A stretch of DNA of 64,000 nt from Populus alba (GCF_005239225.2 NC_133295.1:13144001-13208000); one strand, 5' to 3'; positions 24,308-36,985 are shown, numbered from the stretch's first letter. Made by a program: numbers and translations. Notes: a model not told the origin generated them from the sequence alone.

Positions 24308-26063
24308 TCACAGCCTCATCGCTCTCATGAAAATCACAATCCCTGCATCTACCACAGCAGCAGGCCCCACCACCGCAGCCCCCACCCCCGCAGCCGCAGC
24401 AGCAGCAGCACCACCAGCAGCAGCAGCAGCATACCTTCGAGTTCTCCTGCGACCATCCTGAAGGAAACACCAAGTATTACATTTCGAGTGATGCATAAAT
24501 TTCTAGTCATAAAAAACTTCAATCGGCTTAAAGTATTTTCTTGGTTTCAGTGCTTAAGTTCAGAAGTATAGGAACTTCAATTGGTATATAAATTAAAGAT
24601 GGCATATGATAAACCGAGAATGTTCTAGCAAATTGAGTTTAAAGTTTTTGTTTTTAGTAAAAAATACATTCAAACAGATATTGTGAATGCAATCAAATTA
24701 CCAAATGAACATGTAATGTGATACCAGAGAGTATGTTTGGCAGTGTGATAGCAGTTACTTTTCAAATAACTTTTCATGTCGAAATGCATGTCAATTATGT
24801 TTTTTTATTTTTTATAAATTATTTTTAATATCAGCACACGATTCAAAACATATAAAAAATATTATATTTTAGCGAAATTTTTTTTTTGATTTTTTTGGGA
24901 ACACGATTTATACCGCGTTTCCGAACGGTGTCTAAAATATACCTGGCGGGATCTAGCTCTGGTCATCATGGGCTTTATCTTTTCTATGAAATTCATCCAC
25001 AATGATTTGCAGTCCTCTGGTTTAAGTAGAGTGGTAGCTTTTGGAGAAACCTGCTCATATTTGATTATTATGTGAAACCAGTTTGGCACAGAGACGTGTA
25101 AAAATAAATGCATTACATTTGCATACCATTAAGCATGCATAAATATAACTTAAACACACATTCACCAACTGTTACCTCTTCCCATGTGTCTGAGGCTCCC
25201 ATGAACGTATTTGGCAGAGATGGATCAGGAACAGCTCTATCCATAAGAGAGGAATAAAGTACCTTCTCAATCTGATCAGGCATTTCATCGAAGCGCATGG
25301 CCGCCATGATTGATAGTATTCTCAAAGACTATAACAAAATAATTGGGAGACATTCAGAGGGAACTCAAAGTTTAACCATTTAAGCATCCCAGCAGCCATT
25401 AATTATACAAAATCTAGGCAATGTTTACCTCTGAGAGCGCGTTCCTTTCAACTTCATCAAGGTTTTTTTCCTCAGTCCAATTATACCATGACATTGACTT
25501 TTCATAATCACCGAGGACATGTGAAAACCTAGAATACGCCCCAAATCTTTAATAAAAAAAAAAATTGAAAAATAAGACAGCAACAATGAAGTAATGTACC
25601 TATACTTCATGCGCCTCAGAACTCTCCCTGCAGCTGCTGCTTCTCTTGCCTTCATCTCCAATAAATTTCTGGCATGCTCCCTCAAATGTTGCGATTTAGT
25701 GTCGATTTCCGAACTGTTCAAATTGAAACTAACAACAGCATCTGAAAACTCCGATACAGCAGCCTCGGTGGTGCACTCAAAAAGATTTCTTATTGATGCC
25801 CATGTATCTCTTTCACCAGCTTCCAATAAGGATTCTACTCTTTTGGCAAGCGCACGAGTTATTCGTTTCTGTGCAGGTGCAACATATCAAGATTTGATAA
25901 TTTTGATTGAGTAGAGTGACATACATAGCACCAAGAACGTTAACGGATTGTGATATCAGTGAAGGCAATACCTTGTACTTTGCCATCATTTCTGACAACA
26001 TATCACAAATAAGTTTTCGCGGAATTTTTGAACCATTCCACTCACTCTGTTGAATGGCAGCAT
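24308..26063 (-). pseudogene. RHD3-like, copy C, 3' half only (exons 15-20)
   Basis: Exons matching B: 26063-25972, 25868-25600, 25528-25429, 25328-25176, 25050-24943, 24457-24308. All are open and in phase (289 codons plus stop). Exon 15 carries two compensating 1-bp indels giving SKIPRK where B has SKFREK. The last exon encodes about 49 residues with long alanine runs broken by Gly/Val (RRYAAAAAGGAAAAAAAG), longer than in B. Exons 1-14 with the GTPase domain are missing: intron 14 sequence continues to 27105 and is then cut by a copia fragment and the assembly gap. The 5' half could lie in unassembled sequence, but nothing to the right of the gap resembles it. I call it a fragment unlikely to make a GTPase. 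Confidence 0.75.
24730..24932. mobile_element. MITE-like element in intron 19 of copy C
   Basis: 203 bp present in copy C but exactly absent at the same place in copy B (6379-6381) and copy E (about 48760-48763), where CCAGAG joins TAAAATATACC. The ends are imperfect inverted repeats (left GTATGTTTGGCAGTGTG, right end CGCGTTTCCGAACGGTG). Related copies lie near 29350, 44138, 47970 and 61773. Confidence 0.8.
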
Positions 26064-27105
26064 CTGAAAGAGCACAAATATTGAAGGTAAGTTGCCAAGT
26101 CCAGGAAACTGAATTAGTAGATGAAAGATGATCACCAATCATATGAACGCAAATCATAGAAGGATGGGCTATGTTTAGCAATATCTTAAAAAGTTGTTAG
26201 TCACTTCCCGTCATTTAATCCTTTAAGTTACTTTTTTTCTATATCCCAGGCAATCGCTTTTGTTCAATGAAGTAGTCATTTAACTAGCATTAATCTTCTG
26301 GAGTAAAACTGTAACAACTTGAGATTTGCACGAGTACAGAATGCAAGTGGTCACCTAAGAAGACGAGGTGAAGGAACGCATCCTGAGAATGTATACCTTA
26401 ATTGATTCTAGTGCTAGAGGGGATACAAGATTTTTTGAATAGTCCATGAGAGAATAAAACTAATTCTCATACGGAATCAAACTAATTCAGGACAGTTTTG
26501 GGAGTTTTATAACTCATGCATATCATAATCAGTTAGATGAAGTTTTCCTTCAGGTTTAAACTATTTCTGCAGTCATATTACTTGCCCATCGAGTGCCGCT
26601 AGTCTCCATTACCGGAGCATGCCAAGGAGAATTATAAAATTTCACAATTCATCAAATAGAAGGCTAAAATAGCAGTACCTAAGCAATTTAATCAAACCCT
26701 TGAGATAAATGAAAGATTGACAGTTTAACACCTATCTTAACTGTCAAGCTAGACAACTTAGCCTATCCAGGATAGATATATGCAGCCTTCTCAAGATGGA
26801 TATAAATCCAGCAGTTAAGTTGTTTAGCTTGACAGTCAAGATAATTTCGAATAGAGGACTAGCTGGAAAGTATCTAAACTCATATAAACAGCAACGACAG
26901 ACAAACCAGATTAGTTCCACACAAAATTTCAAGGTTCAAATCTAAACCGATACGCATATCTGCTTAGCCAAAACCTGCAATTATGCAAATAGTTCCTATC
27001 ATATTTACACTAGTCAATCATTAAATGATTATGGTGCTTCTCATATCCCATCCATTTACAAGTTGCACTGCTTCCTTTCATAACCAATCCAATGCATGTA
27101 GTTTT

Positions 27106-28418
27106 TGTTGGTGGAAGAAACCACTGGTGGTGGTTTTGGATCACTCAAAGGGGATAAAACACACGGTTTTATTTCAAAACAATAAGCTTACAAATACAAA
27201 CAAAAAACTCTTAATACACACCTTTTTTTTTCTCTCTAGTGTTTCTCTCTTGTCTTTCCCACACTCAATAGCATAAACTTAGTTACTTATTTATACACAA
27301 ATTGAAAGTAAGAAAATTCAAACTTCAAGTGGTGGTTGGATGGTTGATAGTTGGTGGCTGCAGGTAGTAGTTGATGGTTGACTTTCTAGATTGAGTTTAC
27401 CACAACAAATTCCTCCTTTAAACTCAATCGAGAGATATCATGCCAAGCATGAACTTTAATCGGATAAATATTTCTCCCTTCAATGGCTTTGTAAAGATAT
27501 CTACAACTTAATCATTTGTTTTGCAGGATATCAGTTCAACTTCTTTGTTCTTTACATGCTCTCGGATAAAATGATGATGTGTATCGATGTGTTTTACTTC
27601 TTTCATGATACACTAGATTCTTGGCTAATGCAATCGTTGATCGATTATCAATATAAGTCTTTGTAGGACTTTCTTTAGGAAATCCCAAAAACTTCAACAT
27701 ATTCCTTAACCATATTAAATGGCATACAGTTGAGTTAGCATCAATATACTCAACTTCACAGCTTGATAACGTTACTATCAATTGCTTCTTGGATAACCAT
27801 GTGAAAGATGTAATCTCTCATGAAAAAGACAAATCTAGTTGTGCTTTTCCTTTCATCCAGATCTCTACCCTAATCACTATCCTAGTAGCCAACAAGATTG
27901 AAGTTTTTTACTTGAGGTATAAAAACATACCTTCATTTATTGTTCCTTTGATGTAGCGAAGAATTCTCTTAGCTGCATTCAAGTGAGACTGGTCTAGTGT
28001 CTCCATATATTTGATGATAAGTTCCAACTCCGTAAAGTATATCTGGTCTAGTACATGTCAAGTACCTTAAGCTTCCTACTAAGCTTTTGAAGTAAGTTGG
28101 ATCAACATTTCCAACTTTACTCTTCCTCAATTCTACTCCATTCTCAACTGGAGTTTGATACCGGATTGCAGCTTTCCATCTTGAACCTTTTAAGAATATC
28201 TTTGGCGTAACCTCTTTGGATACAAAAATCCTTTCTTCTTTCTGCGTTACTTCTAAGCTAAGAAAATGTGTCATTAGACCAATGTCTTGAATATCAAGTC
28301 ATCAACATATAGGCACGCAAATAATATGTTGCCATCTGCTTCTTTCTTCACATATATTGTGTGTGTTCATATGGACATTTTTCAAATCTATTGTCTTTAA
28401 AATACCTGTCAATTCTGG
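27106..28418 (-). mobile_element. degenerate copia fragment cut by the assembly gap
   Basis: Minus-strand copia remnant. The LTR is 27106-27407 (302 bp, TGTTGTGG...CCACCAACA in element orientation), preceded by a polypurine tract (AAAGGAGGAATT, about 27408-27419). Then come an RNase H piece at about 27536-27780 (STVCHLIWLRNMLKFLG, TYIDNRSTIALAKN) and reverse-transcriptase pieces at about 27969-28418, including LYVDD near 28300 and LVGSLRYLTCTRPDILYGVG. Frameshifts and stops separate these, so it is dead. It is inserted in intron 14 sequence of copy C after GTAGTTTT. The other LTR is lost in or beyond the gap. Confidence 0.85.
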
Positions 28419-28918
28419 NNNNNNNNNNNNNNNNNNNNNNNNNNNNNNNNNNNNNNNNNNNNNNNNNNNNNNNNNNNNNNNNNNNNNNNNNNNNNNNNNN
28501 NNNNNNNNNNNNNNNNNNNNNNNNNNNNNNNNNNNNNNNNNNNNNNNNNNNNNNNNNNNNNNNNNNNNNNNNNNNNNNNNNNNNNNNNNNNNNNNNNNNN
28601 NNNNNNNNNNNNNNNNNNNNNNNNNNNNNNNNNNNNNNNNNNNNNNNNNNNNNNNNNNNNNNNNNNNNNNNNNNNNNNNNNNNNNNNNNNNNNNNNNNNN
28701 NNNNNNNNNNNNNNNNNNNNNNNNNNNNNNNNNNNNNNNNNNNNNNNNNNNNNNNNNNNNNNNNNNNNNNNNNNNNNNNNNNNNNNNNNNNNNNNNNNNN
28801 NNNNNNNNNNNNNNNNNNNNNNNNNNNNNNNNNNNNNNNNNNNNNNNNNNNNNNNNNNNNNNNNNNNNNNNNNNNNNNNNNNNNNNNNNNNNNNNNNNNN
28901 NNNNNNNNNNNNNNNNNN
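28419..28918. other. assembly gap (500 N)
   Basis: An unbroken run of N, exactly 500 long, which is a conventional placeholder for unknown length. Open frames that appear to cross it are artefacts. Confidence 0.99.
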
Positions 28919-28939
28919 AAGGGTTTGAGAGGAGGAGGA

Positions 28940-28982
28940 GAGGTGTGGTGGTGGAGGTGGAGGTGGAGGTGGAGGTGGACGA
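28940..28982. repeat. GGTGGA microsatellite
   Basis: About five GGTGGA-type units stand directly after the gap, which may be why assembly failed here. Confidence 0.85.
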
Positions 28983-29351
28983 GAGATGGGTGGATAGAGT
29001 TTGGAGCATTTTTTGTACTGGATTAGTGTTTGTGTGACGTGTTCTGGTTAGTTTATGTTGCTATTGGTTAAAACTGGAGAAATATATTTTATATTGTTTC
29101 TGTAATTATTTTGTTTTTCTCTAAAATTTAATTTCGAGGAGATTTTCTTTTCCTTTTCTTCTTGAGTAGGAGGATTTTGAAAAAGAATTCAAGGAGGAAA
29201 TACCTGTATTACTTGTACAGATCAAAAATCGAATTAAGCTTTCTACAGATAGATTTTTCCTCAATTAATTATAATATACAAAAATTAAGTGTTTTTTTTT
29301 AATTAAGTGTACATAAATGGATCGACAAATTTATTTTTATCATGATAGATT
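28983..29351. other. intergenic, nothing recognised
   Basis: A/T-rich spacer right of the gap, with no similarity to the RHD3-like copies and no gene. Confidence 0.5.
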
Positions 29352-29571
29352 TAGGTAGTGTTTAGTTGTGCGTTTCAACCTGCGTTTCGTCAAATTTTGA
29401 ATTTTTTTTTGTTAAAATTAAGTGTGGTTTGTACTTTTTGGATCGTTTTGATGTGCTGATGTCAAAAATAATTTTTTAAAAATGAAAAAACATCATTGGT
29501 ATGTATTTCGACACGAAAAGTTATTTGAAAAGCAACCCCTACTACACTGCCAAACACACTCTTACAATACG
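29352..29571. mobile_element. MITE-like element copy
   Basis: About 220 bp. The ends AGTGTTTAGTTGTGCG and ACTGCCAAACACACTC are inverted-repeat-like. It shares interior phrases (GATGTGCTGATGTCAAAAAT, CGACACGAAAAGTTATTTGA) with the copy near 47970-48178. Boundaries are approximate. Confidence 0.6.
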
Positions 29572-29639
29572 AGTTCCTTTCTTTAGACAGCTTCATGGAG
29601 ACATCACTCTCACCTTACAACATTCGGGATTGGAAACTT

Positions 29640-29822
29640 TTTTTTTTTTTGATTTACGTGGATGTTCGGACCAGCTTACGCGCACCACGACTAATCCCAC
29701 GGCTCACTAAATATCCTGCAAATCCAGTGAACATGTAAGGCACCGCAAGAGTGACAGGCGTGCACAGTAAGGTTTGAACCCAGGATGCAGAGAAAGAGAA
29801 TAAGTCCCTTCAACCGCTGAGC
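29640..29822 (-). mobile_element. tRNA-derived SINE with long target duplication
   Basis: About 183 bp on the minus strand. The 5' end has tRNA-like promoter boxes: box A region GGCTCAGCGGTTGA (about 29806-29820) and box B GGGTTCAAACC (29781-29771). The body ends in GCTGGTCCGAACATCCACGT and an A-tail (T run at 29640-29650 on the plus strand). A near-perfect target duplication of about 22 bp flanks it, at 29618-29639 and 29823-29844. It is not a functional tRNA gene, because only the promoter half is tRNA-like. Confidence 0.88.
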
Positions 29823-29844
29823 CAACATTCGGGATTGGAAACTT

Positions 29845-30180
29845 GTGTGGGCAAGTTATATACACAAGTTCAAGGATAATTTTTTTAAAAACCTAACAAT
29901 GTTGAAAATAGACTCGATGACTCGAGACTCGATTCGGGCTTGATTTGAGATTAAACTAACCAAATAGGGATTTAGTAGAAGAAAAGCTACATCTTAATCT
30001 GAGCATAATCTAATAATTAGATCTAAAATTATATTTTATTTTTGAGATTTCATGCGTTTGACGTGTTCATACTTCTTTGTGGGAATTGCTTTATCTAAAT
30101 TTAAAACTATGCAGTAACTCGTATATTTAAAAAGCAATTTGATTGTGCAGAAGTTGAAACATCCCCTAGAAAATTCTGCA
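29845..30180. other. intergenic, nothing recognised
   Basis: A/T-rich spacer without open frames of note. Confidence 0.5.
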
Positions 30181-30189
30181 GAACTTGAA

Positions 30190-30450
30190 AAGGATCAGTC
30201 CTGAAGAAGCAAGGATTGGTACCAGCAACTCCCATTTTAGCCAACACAGCAGCACAAGATCTAGACAGCAGCTTCTTGATAGCAGCCACTACCACAGACA
30301 TGGATGGAATCAAGAGATTGGCTCAATGATCAGGCGAATAGCTGCCTGGGAGCAGTCAATATCAAGAACAACGCTCCGAAATTTCAAGTCCTAAGCATGC
30401 AGAAGACCTTGCCTCATGGCTTGTAACTCAGCCACCAATAAAACCAGTAA
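30190..30450 (-). pseudogene. decayed RNase H-like (retroelement-type) fragment
   Basis: A minus-strand frame reads LVLLVAELQAMRQGLLHA, then a stop, then DLKFRSVVLDIDCSQAAIRL. This is the pattern of the plant reverse-transcriptase-like RNase H domain (AEL..L..GL..A.. followed by ..DS). The stop and the lack of a start or flanking domains make it a relic, probably from a LINE. A neighbouring open frame (30313-30107) has no recognised similarity. Confidence 0.45.
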
Positions 30451-31460
30451 AAACTAGATATCTATTTTCCTGCTGTGTTTCTGATCGAAAGCCAATTCCA
30501 CATCCCCTGGACGACTTTCCTAAGCAATCCACCTCTCATAGAAACAGGCAAGGATAAAAAATTTGATCTATGTTTAAAAAAACATGCACCTAAAAAAAAA
30601 AAAGAAAAAAAGAAAAACCCTACAGGATAAAATGTTGTGTCTGGAAATCCATTGATGACCATCACCTACTAAGAAGCCTTCTCCTATAAAAGTAGGAAGA
30701 GAATGACGATGGTAAAGATTCTTGTTGGTTACAAGATAACATCGTTGTGCCAATCTATTCTAGTCAGTTTGCAGATTCCACCCAGGATGGCAAGGACTTA
30801 AGATCTAGTTGATTTTCAAATTAAATTTGATAAAAATTAACTCGATTATATCTATTAAACTCGATATGTTTATTTGTAACACGATCAATTTAGTGCTTGA
30901 CTTTAATGTTTTTAAAAATCTTGAAATAACATCGTTTTAAAATTAGTATGATACGACTACTCTTTTTATTCAACCTGATAGGTCAAGTTATAACCCGTAA
31001 CCCAAACAACCCCAACAACCTATTTAACTTTATTTTTCTTTAAATCTTGAGATGATATTATTTTTAAATTGACAAGGTCAAGGTGACCATTCCAACCTGT
31101 AATCCAAACTTGAGACCAATTCATAGAACATGCGAGGTTTAGTAACTTTGGCAGAACCTCCGATTCACATGTGCCTGTTATGTTTCTGGTTCCTATTCTT
31201 TTTCTTGTAATTACGTGCACATGACATGCTGCGGCTGTAATGGAGATTAGTGAACAAATTGCATTTTGATAACCACAAAATTCCAAAGACTACAAAATTA
31301 TCACGCTTCGAATAACTCACAGGGTTCAACTTATTATTTCTGACAAGTCAATGATATTATTCAATAATATAAAGGGAACACTTCATTGATGATATCATCA
31401 TACAGCCTAACATCTCAAACAGGGGAGAACTGGCGAAGGAAAGAAAAGGTGAGAATTTGT
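30451..31460. other. downstream region of ArgJ, no gene seen
   Basis: A/T-rich spacer; the right end holds the 3' UTR of ArgJ. No element ends or convincing frames are seen. Confidence 0.5.
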
Positions 31461-34400
31461 CTATGTTGTGTATTCAGCATTTATTTTGACATAATCATAA
31501 CTTAAATCACAGCCCCAGGCTTGCCCGCTTCCTGGTCCATCACCTGTGGAAAAAAACAGATACACAGACCATCAAATATGTTAAACTCAGAGGGTGCAGC
31601 AAGTAAAACATTGCTTCTTAATTGACATGGATCTAAGGTTATTGAAAGTTCCTGGAATGAGCAACTCATCGGCAGTAATGTGTAGGGAAAACTGCATGAG
31701 CCTTTACGTGTTGTGCAAATGAGTTTGCTAAATTAAATAGCATGGTAGCTTTTGCGTGGTGGTTATTATTAAAGCAATGGCAAATTAGCAGATAGAGCAG
31801 GCCAGAAACATTAGATTTCTTGTTGTATGAGAAGAGTTTGCCTTTGAACATGAAGTGGAATCACTAAAAGAAGGAAAATACAGGCATGGTACGTAAATGA
31901 TCCACAAATGTTTCAGAAGCTTACCCACGGATATGTAGATTCCAACCGTGCCATGGATCTCACCAGCCTTCCTAAGATAGTTACTGGCCGCAGACCTGAA
32001 AATCTCCAGTCATCAATAATTGGAATGAAATGGAAAAGGCTAGCAATGATACGCTCAAATAAGATGGAAAACAAGAAGTCGTCACCTCGAAGATAAAAAA
32101 GATGTTTTCATTTACAGAAGCAGGCCCAATTCTCACCTGTCAAATGAAAGTGGTTGCCCATTATCCATCAGCAAAATATCTCCCAGCATAATACGAAGAT
32201 TGTTTTGGTGGAAAGGAATTCCTGCATAGCCAGCAGCAGCAGCAATGCGTCCCCAGTTTGGATCTCTTCCATAAACAGCTGCCTGGTATAATCATTGACT
32301 GCAAGTTAGACATAATGTAGTTGATGCATCAACAGATGATGTTTTGAGTTCTGATATCATGCCTTGACAAGAGAAGACGATGCTACTGAGCGTGCAATTT
32401 TTGCTGCCTTCGCCTCACTTTCTGCCCCAGTTACTGTGACCTACACAGCCAAGTCACAACTAGCTGAAATTTTCAACGATTTTCAGATAAATTAGGTTTG
32501 TTCCAGGAGAAAGCTGTCAAGCGCTCAATATATATATTCCTACAACCATCTTATTCTAATTGTGGAAGATCATAATGTCCTGGGGATAGGAATCAGGGAT
32601 AAGAATCAGCTATTATGTCAAGAGTTGTGCGCAAACCAAGTTTTGCATTAGTTAAATGTTATGCTGGGCATAAATTAGCTTCAATTTCTTAGATGTCTGT
32701 TAGCGCCGGTACTGTAATTAAAAACCTTGGCTAATCAAGTATGTACAATCTTTAAGACGAGAAGCAAACCTCAATTAGACATGTAGCTCCTTCTCCATCC
32801 CAAGCTATTGATTTTGCAAGACCTTGCATTACCTGAGAATAGTTGTTTTTTTTTAAAAAAATTAGACTTGATACAAGATATAATCTGAATAACTAAGAGA
32901 AGATATAGCCACAGAACACAGTTAATATATTCATCTTTATTTATATAAAAAAAAGCCACAGAACAGAGAAATAGGTTATCAACTGATGAATATGAAAAGG
33001 GAAAGACAGAGATGTTATAGATAGTTTACAGTTAACATAAAATAAATGATTGTTGGTGAGAGGGAATGCTTGATAAACTTGAGAATGATTTTAGAGTTAG
33101 AAAGCTTAGTTCAGAAAATAACGAGGACAAAACTATTATGTTTGGTTGTTCAGCAATTAAGTAAATGCTGAACCATCGAGGGTGAATAAAAAGTTGCATG
33201 GCAGCCAAACTTACAGCATCAAGGCATGCTTGAAGTTGCATTGCCTCATGGCAGTTTATGTTAGATATTGAGATTGATCCAGATAATCCGCTAGCCAAAG
33301 CAATGACTGTATCATTTGTACTTGTATCCCCATCTACCTGTAGCAAACAAGTGTGAATCAGCCCAATAAACTAAAACCACAATCCAATTGTTTAGTGAAG
33401 AAAACTTTGTATGCCTTTTCAATGAAAGGAAGCCTTGCTAAACAAGAAGCAATGCAATTCAAGTGCGCACTAAGGTATCGCATGTATAAAAATTACCATT
33501 TGCAATCAAACTGAGCATGAATATGATTGTACTCGAAAAAAAGAAATGATGATCACACCATGAACGGATAGACATTCAGGAATATTAGAACAAAACAATA
33601 GGAAACTTTTGTCATAAAAGAGCATTATACAAAATCAGAATGAATATTAAAATTATGTGGTCTTATGGATACATTGAAATTCATATCTGAGTTAAGTTCA
33701 CAATGCTATTGTCAGCCACCAATGTCTACAACTACAGTTTGATAGAGTCAGGAAACCATCTTAACATTTCTCTAATTAATCCAGCAGGAAAACTCTGGGG
33801 AAAAAAATGACCTGCCATTATAGTCTCAGCATTAAATTTTTCAGGCAATAGGGAGTAGGGACCACATAAAATCTAGCTCCAGTTCAACACTAGCCAACTT
33901 ATTGAAACCAGTGCAGAACTTTAGAAACAGGCAGTACAAAAGCCATATGTAACATACAGTTATTTGGTTAAAACTCCGATTCACTGAAATCTGCACCATC
34001 TTTCTCCAAACATCACTGTTGACAAGGGCATCAGTCGTTATAACCTGCAAAAGATGGTATTGTCAAAGAATAGAATGATAAAGTGTGCTTTCCCAGAAAA
34101 ATTGAGAGAAGCAGTAGAGGAGACATACACCGAGCATGGTGGCCATATTTGGGTGGATCATCCCAGAACCTTTGGCCATTCCCCCAACTTTTATATTTGT
34201 CCCTCCAACCTGAGGCATTTAACAAATTGTAATACCCTGCCTTTCTGCTATGAATTCATATTAAAAAAGCATGAATTACAAGGAAGTATCTCTCAAAAGG
34301 TCGAAGTTCTGTGTTCAGAAAATGCTGTCATCCAAGTGGAAAATGAGTAACATGTAAAGGCAGTGGACTAGCTTTTGAACACCAATAAAATATATAAAAT

Positions 34401-36985
34401 TAATGCTTACTGATCACAATTGAATAATATAATTGTCTAACACTTTTCAAAGCTCCACCCTTCTTTTTAAAGTTGGCATAAGATGCATTGGTATTCAAGC
34501 AATGATTTTGGATACTCTTAATGTTTCTCCCTTTTTCTTTAGAACAGAATACTCTTTATGTTGATGATCCGAAATTAAAGCATAGATCAATTTAACAAAG
34601 GAATAGAATGAGAAAGTCATGGTAGTGTTGTACATAGACAGAGTAAAGTTATGGTGGTTTATATCCAACAAGAAGCAAGCACACCAGCTCTTTAAGAACA
34701 ACTTTTCACATACCTGAGACTCAATGGCCACACTCTTGCTTACAAGGTCAGTAGTTGTGATTGCGACAGCTGCAGAACCTGCCCTGCATATCCACTGAAT
34801 ATCATTTTTTTTCAAAATGGAAATAACACCTGTTGAGGCGATTATTGAGAACTAGAACCTATCTATATGATAAATGTCACACCTGGACAAGGATAAGAGA
34901 GTAAATACAATTGGGTTGTTCAACAAATATGGGAGCTCATAACTTTTAAACTAAATAACAGATAGTAGAAATGTACCCTTCAATGGATGGAGATAAAGAA
35001 TTAACCAGTTTTGGAAGCGAATTTAGAAGTGCTCCCTGCACAGTTCATCACAAAAAATAAGCTGCATGGTACAGAGCACATCAACAGAGCAACGTAGCAG
35101 GCTTACAACTTATTGACAGTAGAATCAATCATCCATACCTTCTTTATTCTTTGACCTATGATTCCAGTGGATTCAATCAAAACTTCCTCTGGCTTCAATT
35201 TAAGTAACTGAAGATAAAAGGCACAAAATGAGAAGTGAATAAGGATTCAGTTAAAACATGATTTTCATGAAATTGAGATTTCAACTCAAAGATTGAATAT
35301 ATACCATAGCAAGGGCACCAGCAGATTCTAGCACATCTTGGTAGCCTGCATCACCCTGGATGTGGATGGTAGGTATCTTAATCATGTAAGACTCAGCACA
35401 CTCATATTAGCAGTAAAGTGACATTAACTAAAGGAATTCCTAAGTTTTCTATGCTTAAAAGCTAAGATCAGTTCATTCTTGGACAAACATATGGAAATAT
35501 GAAAAACAATATTGCACATGGACCATCCAGCTATGTGGGCGAAACTTACTGTTGCTGCATTTGCTTGACCAGCATTTATCAACACTGCACGTGCCTGATG
35601 CAAAATCATGCCATCAACTTATGATTAGAGAATTGAACCAGGATAAGAAATCACGGTATAAATAATAATAGAATGTATTAAAAAAGCTACTTGTCCACAT
35701 ATAACAATGGTGTTGGATTAAAGAGCATTTGAAATCCAAAAAACCAAAATGCCGTGAAAGCATGCACCCGATGGCCTACAAAGTTGTATCAAAATAATGT
35801 CGAAATAGTTGAGCGACGCCTAGCAGATTCAAAGTTAAAGTATCTACTACTGCCGGTGAAAAAGATAACATCTAAATCATGTCTACTAGACAGTGTAGGT
35901 CATTCTTTCAAAAGAAAAAAAAAAAAGAGAAAAAAGCAAAAGAAGAGGAAAAACAATTAAATACAAGCAATGCAAAAATAAGACTCTGGCTTACTGTTTT
36001 TGAGATATCTAATGCATTTTTACAGTATAATACTGGTGCAGCTGCAACCATGTTGGTAGTGAATGCCCCTGGAGATAAAAAGAATATGAAATACCAGTTC
36101 TCAGATCAAATAATCTAATTTCTTTCATGATGCCAATAATTTGTCCATCACAAGCAAAGCAATTCAAGCGGTTTAACCTATCTACCTAGAGAAAAATAAT
36201 CACCATAACCTCAAACCTAAAAGTCCATAACAACATGTAAAACACATAATATCCACTAAAATGTTAAACCTTTACCTGCAGCTGTAGCGTCAACATCACA
36301 AGTAACAAGCGCAAGATCAGGCTTCTCTCCTTTGGCACGCAATCCACCATATATTCCTGCCGCTTTGAACCCCTTTGCAGCAGTAACTCCCCCAGGAATC
36401 TATCCTCACAAAAGTTGCAAACTTGGTCACCATTTCATGAAAATCAAATAAAGATGCCCTGTTAACTAAAAGCTCTTCAAGAATAATAACCAAAAAATAA
36501 AATAAAATATTAGATAAAATTCCATCTTGATTCTAGCACTAATCGTTAAGGTAATTAACTTAAAATTAATCAAAAACTCATTATGATTTTCATGCACTAA
36601 CATTTTTGGTCATCTCAAGAACAAAACCAGAAAAAACCCATCAATGCTAACACCATCTTGAGACTAGAAAATGCAGAATAACAATCAAATACTAATAAAA
36701 TCTTCATCTTGAAAATGTTAACCAAACAAAGAAATCAATAAAAAAATAACGGGCAAAACTTACTTGCTGCCATGGTCCTTCAGGAAGAAAAATAGGAGCA
36801 GCAGGTATATAATTAGAGGCCTCACTCATGCTTGATGACGATGAAGCAGCCACTGCAAATACCTTAAAGCTTCTCTTACTCAAACCCAAAGACCTCAAAA
36901 CCTGCAAATTATTAAGTTTTGAGGAGCCATGAAGTTCAGGGAACTTTAGAGAGGAAAAGTGATGAGGAGGAGCACAAGCATGCAT
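31461..36985 (-). CDS. ArgJ: plastid bifunctional ornithine acetyltransferase / N-acetylglutamate synthase ArgJ (16 exons, 481 aa)
   Basis: Arginine biosynthesis: ArgJ moves acetyl from N-acetylornithine to glutamate. Exons: 36985-36764, 36399-36276, 36068-35995, 35594-35550, 35355-35305, 35207-35139, 35035-34977, 34783-34714, 34209-34129, 34044-33958, 33337-33215, 32832-32770, 32440-32363, 32282-32137, 31995-31925, 31543-31461; total 1,446 nt, open throughout. The oxyanion-hole motif STGVIGQ is at residues 185-191. The self-cleavage site is in [14 protein letters not shown], between A261 and T262, and T262 becomes the nucleophile. The first 70 or so residues are Ser/Ala-rich with few acids, fitting a plastid transit peptide. 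ATG at 36985 is chosen because the longer frame upstream starts only with GTG. Intron 13 uses a GC donor (AAG|GC at 32363/32362). It sits between copies C and D of the RHD3-like array without visible functional link. Confidence 0.95.

Noticed and set aside
24270..24473. Cys-rich minus-strand frame over the GCA repeat
   Set aside because: It is another frame of the polyalanine-coding last exon of copy C; the Cys and Trp runs come from the trinucleotide repeat.
28302..29037. Long open frames spanning the N run
   Set aside because: They exist only because N has no stop codons; most of the length is unknown sequence.
29765..29822. tRNA gene suggested by box A and box B
   Set aside because: No full cloverleaf; poly(A) tail and long target duplications identify a SINE.
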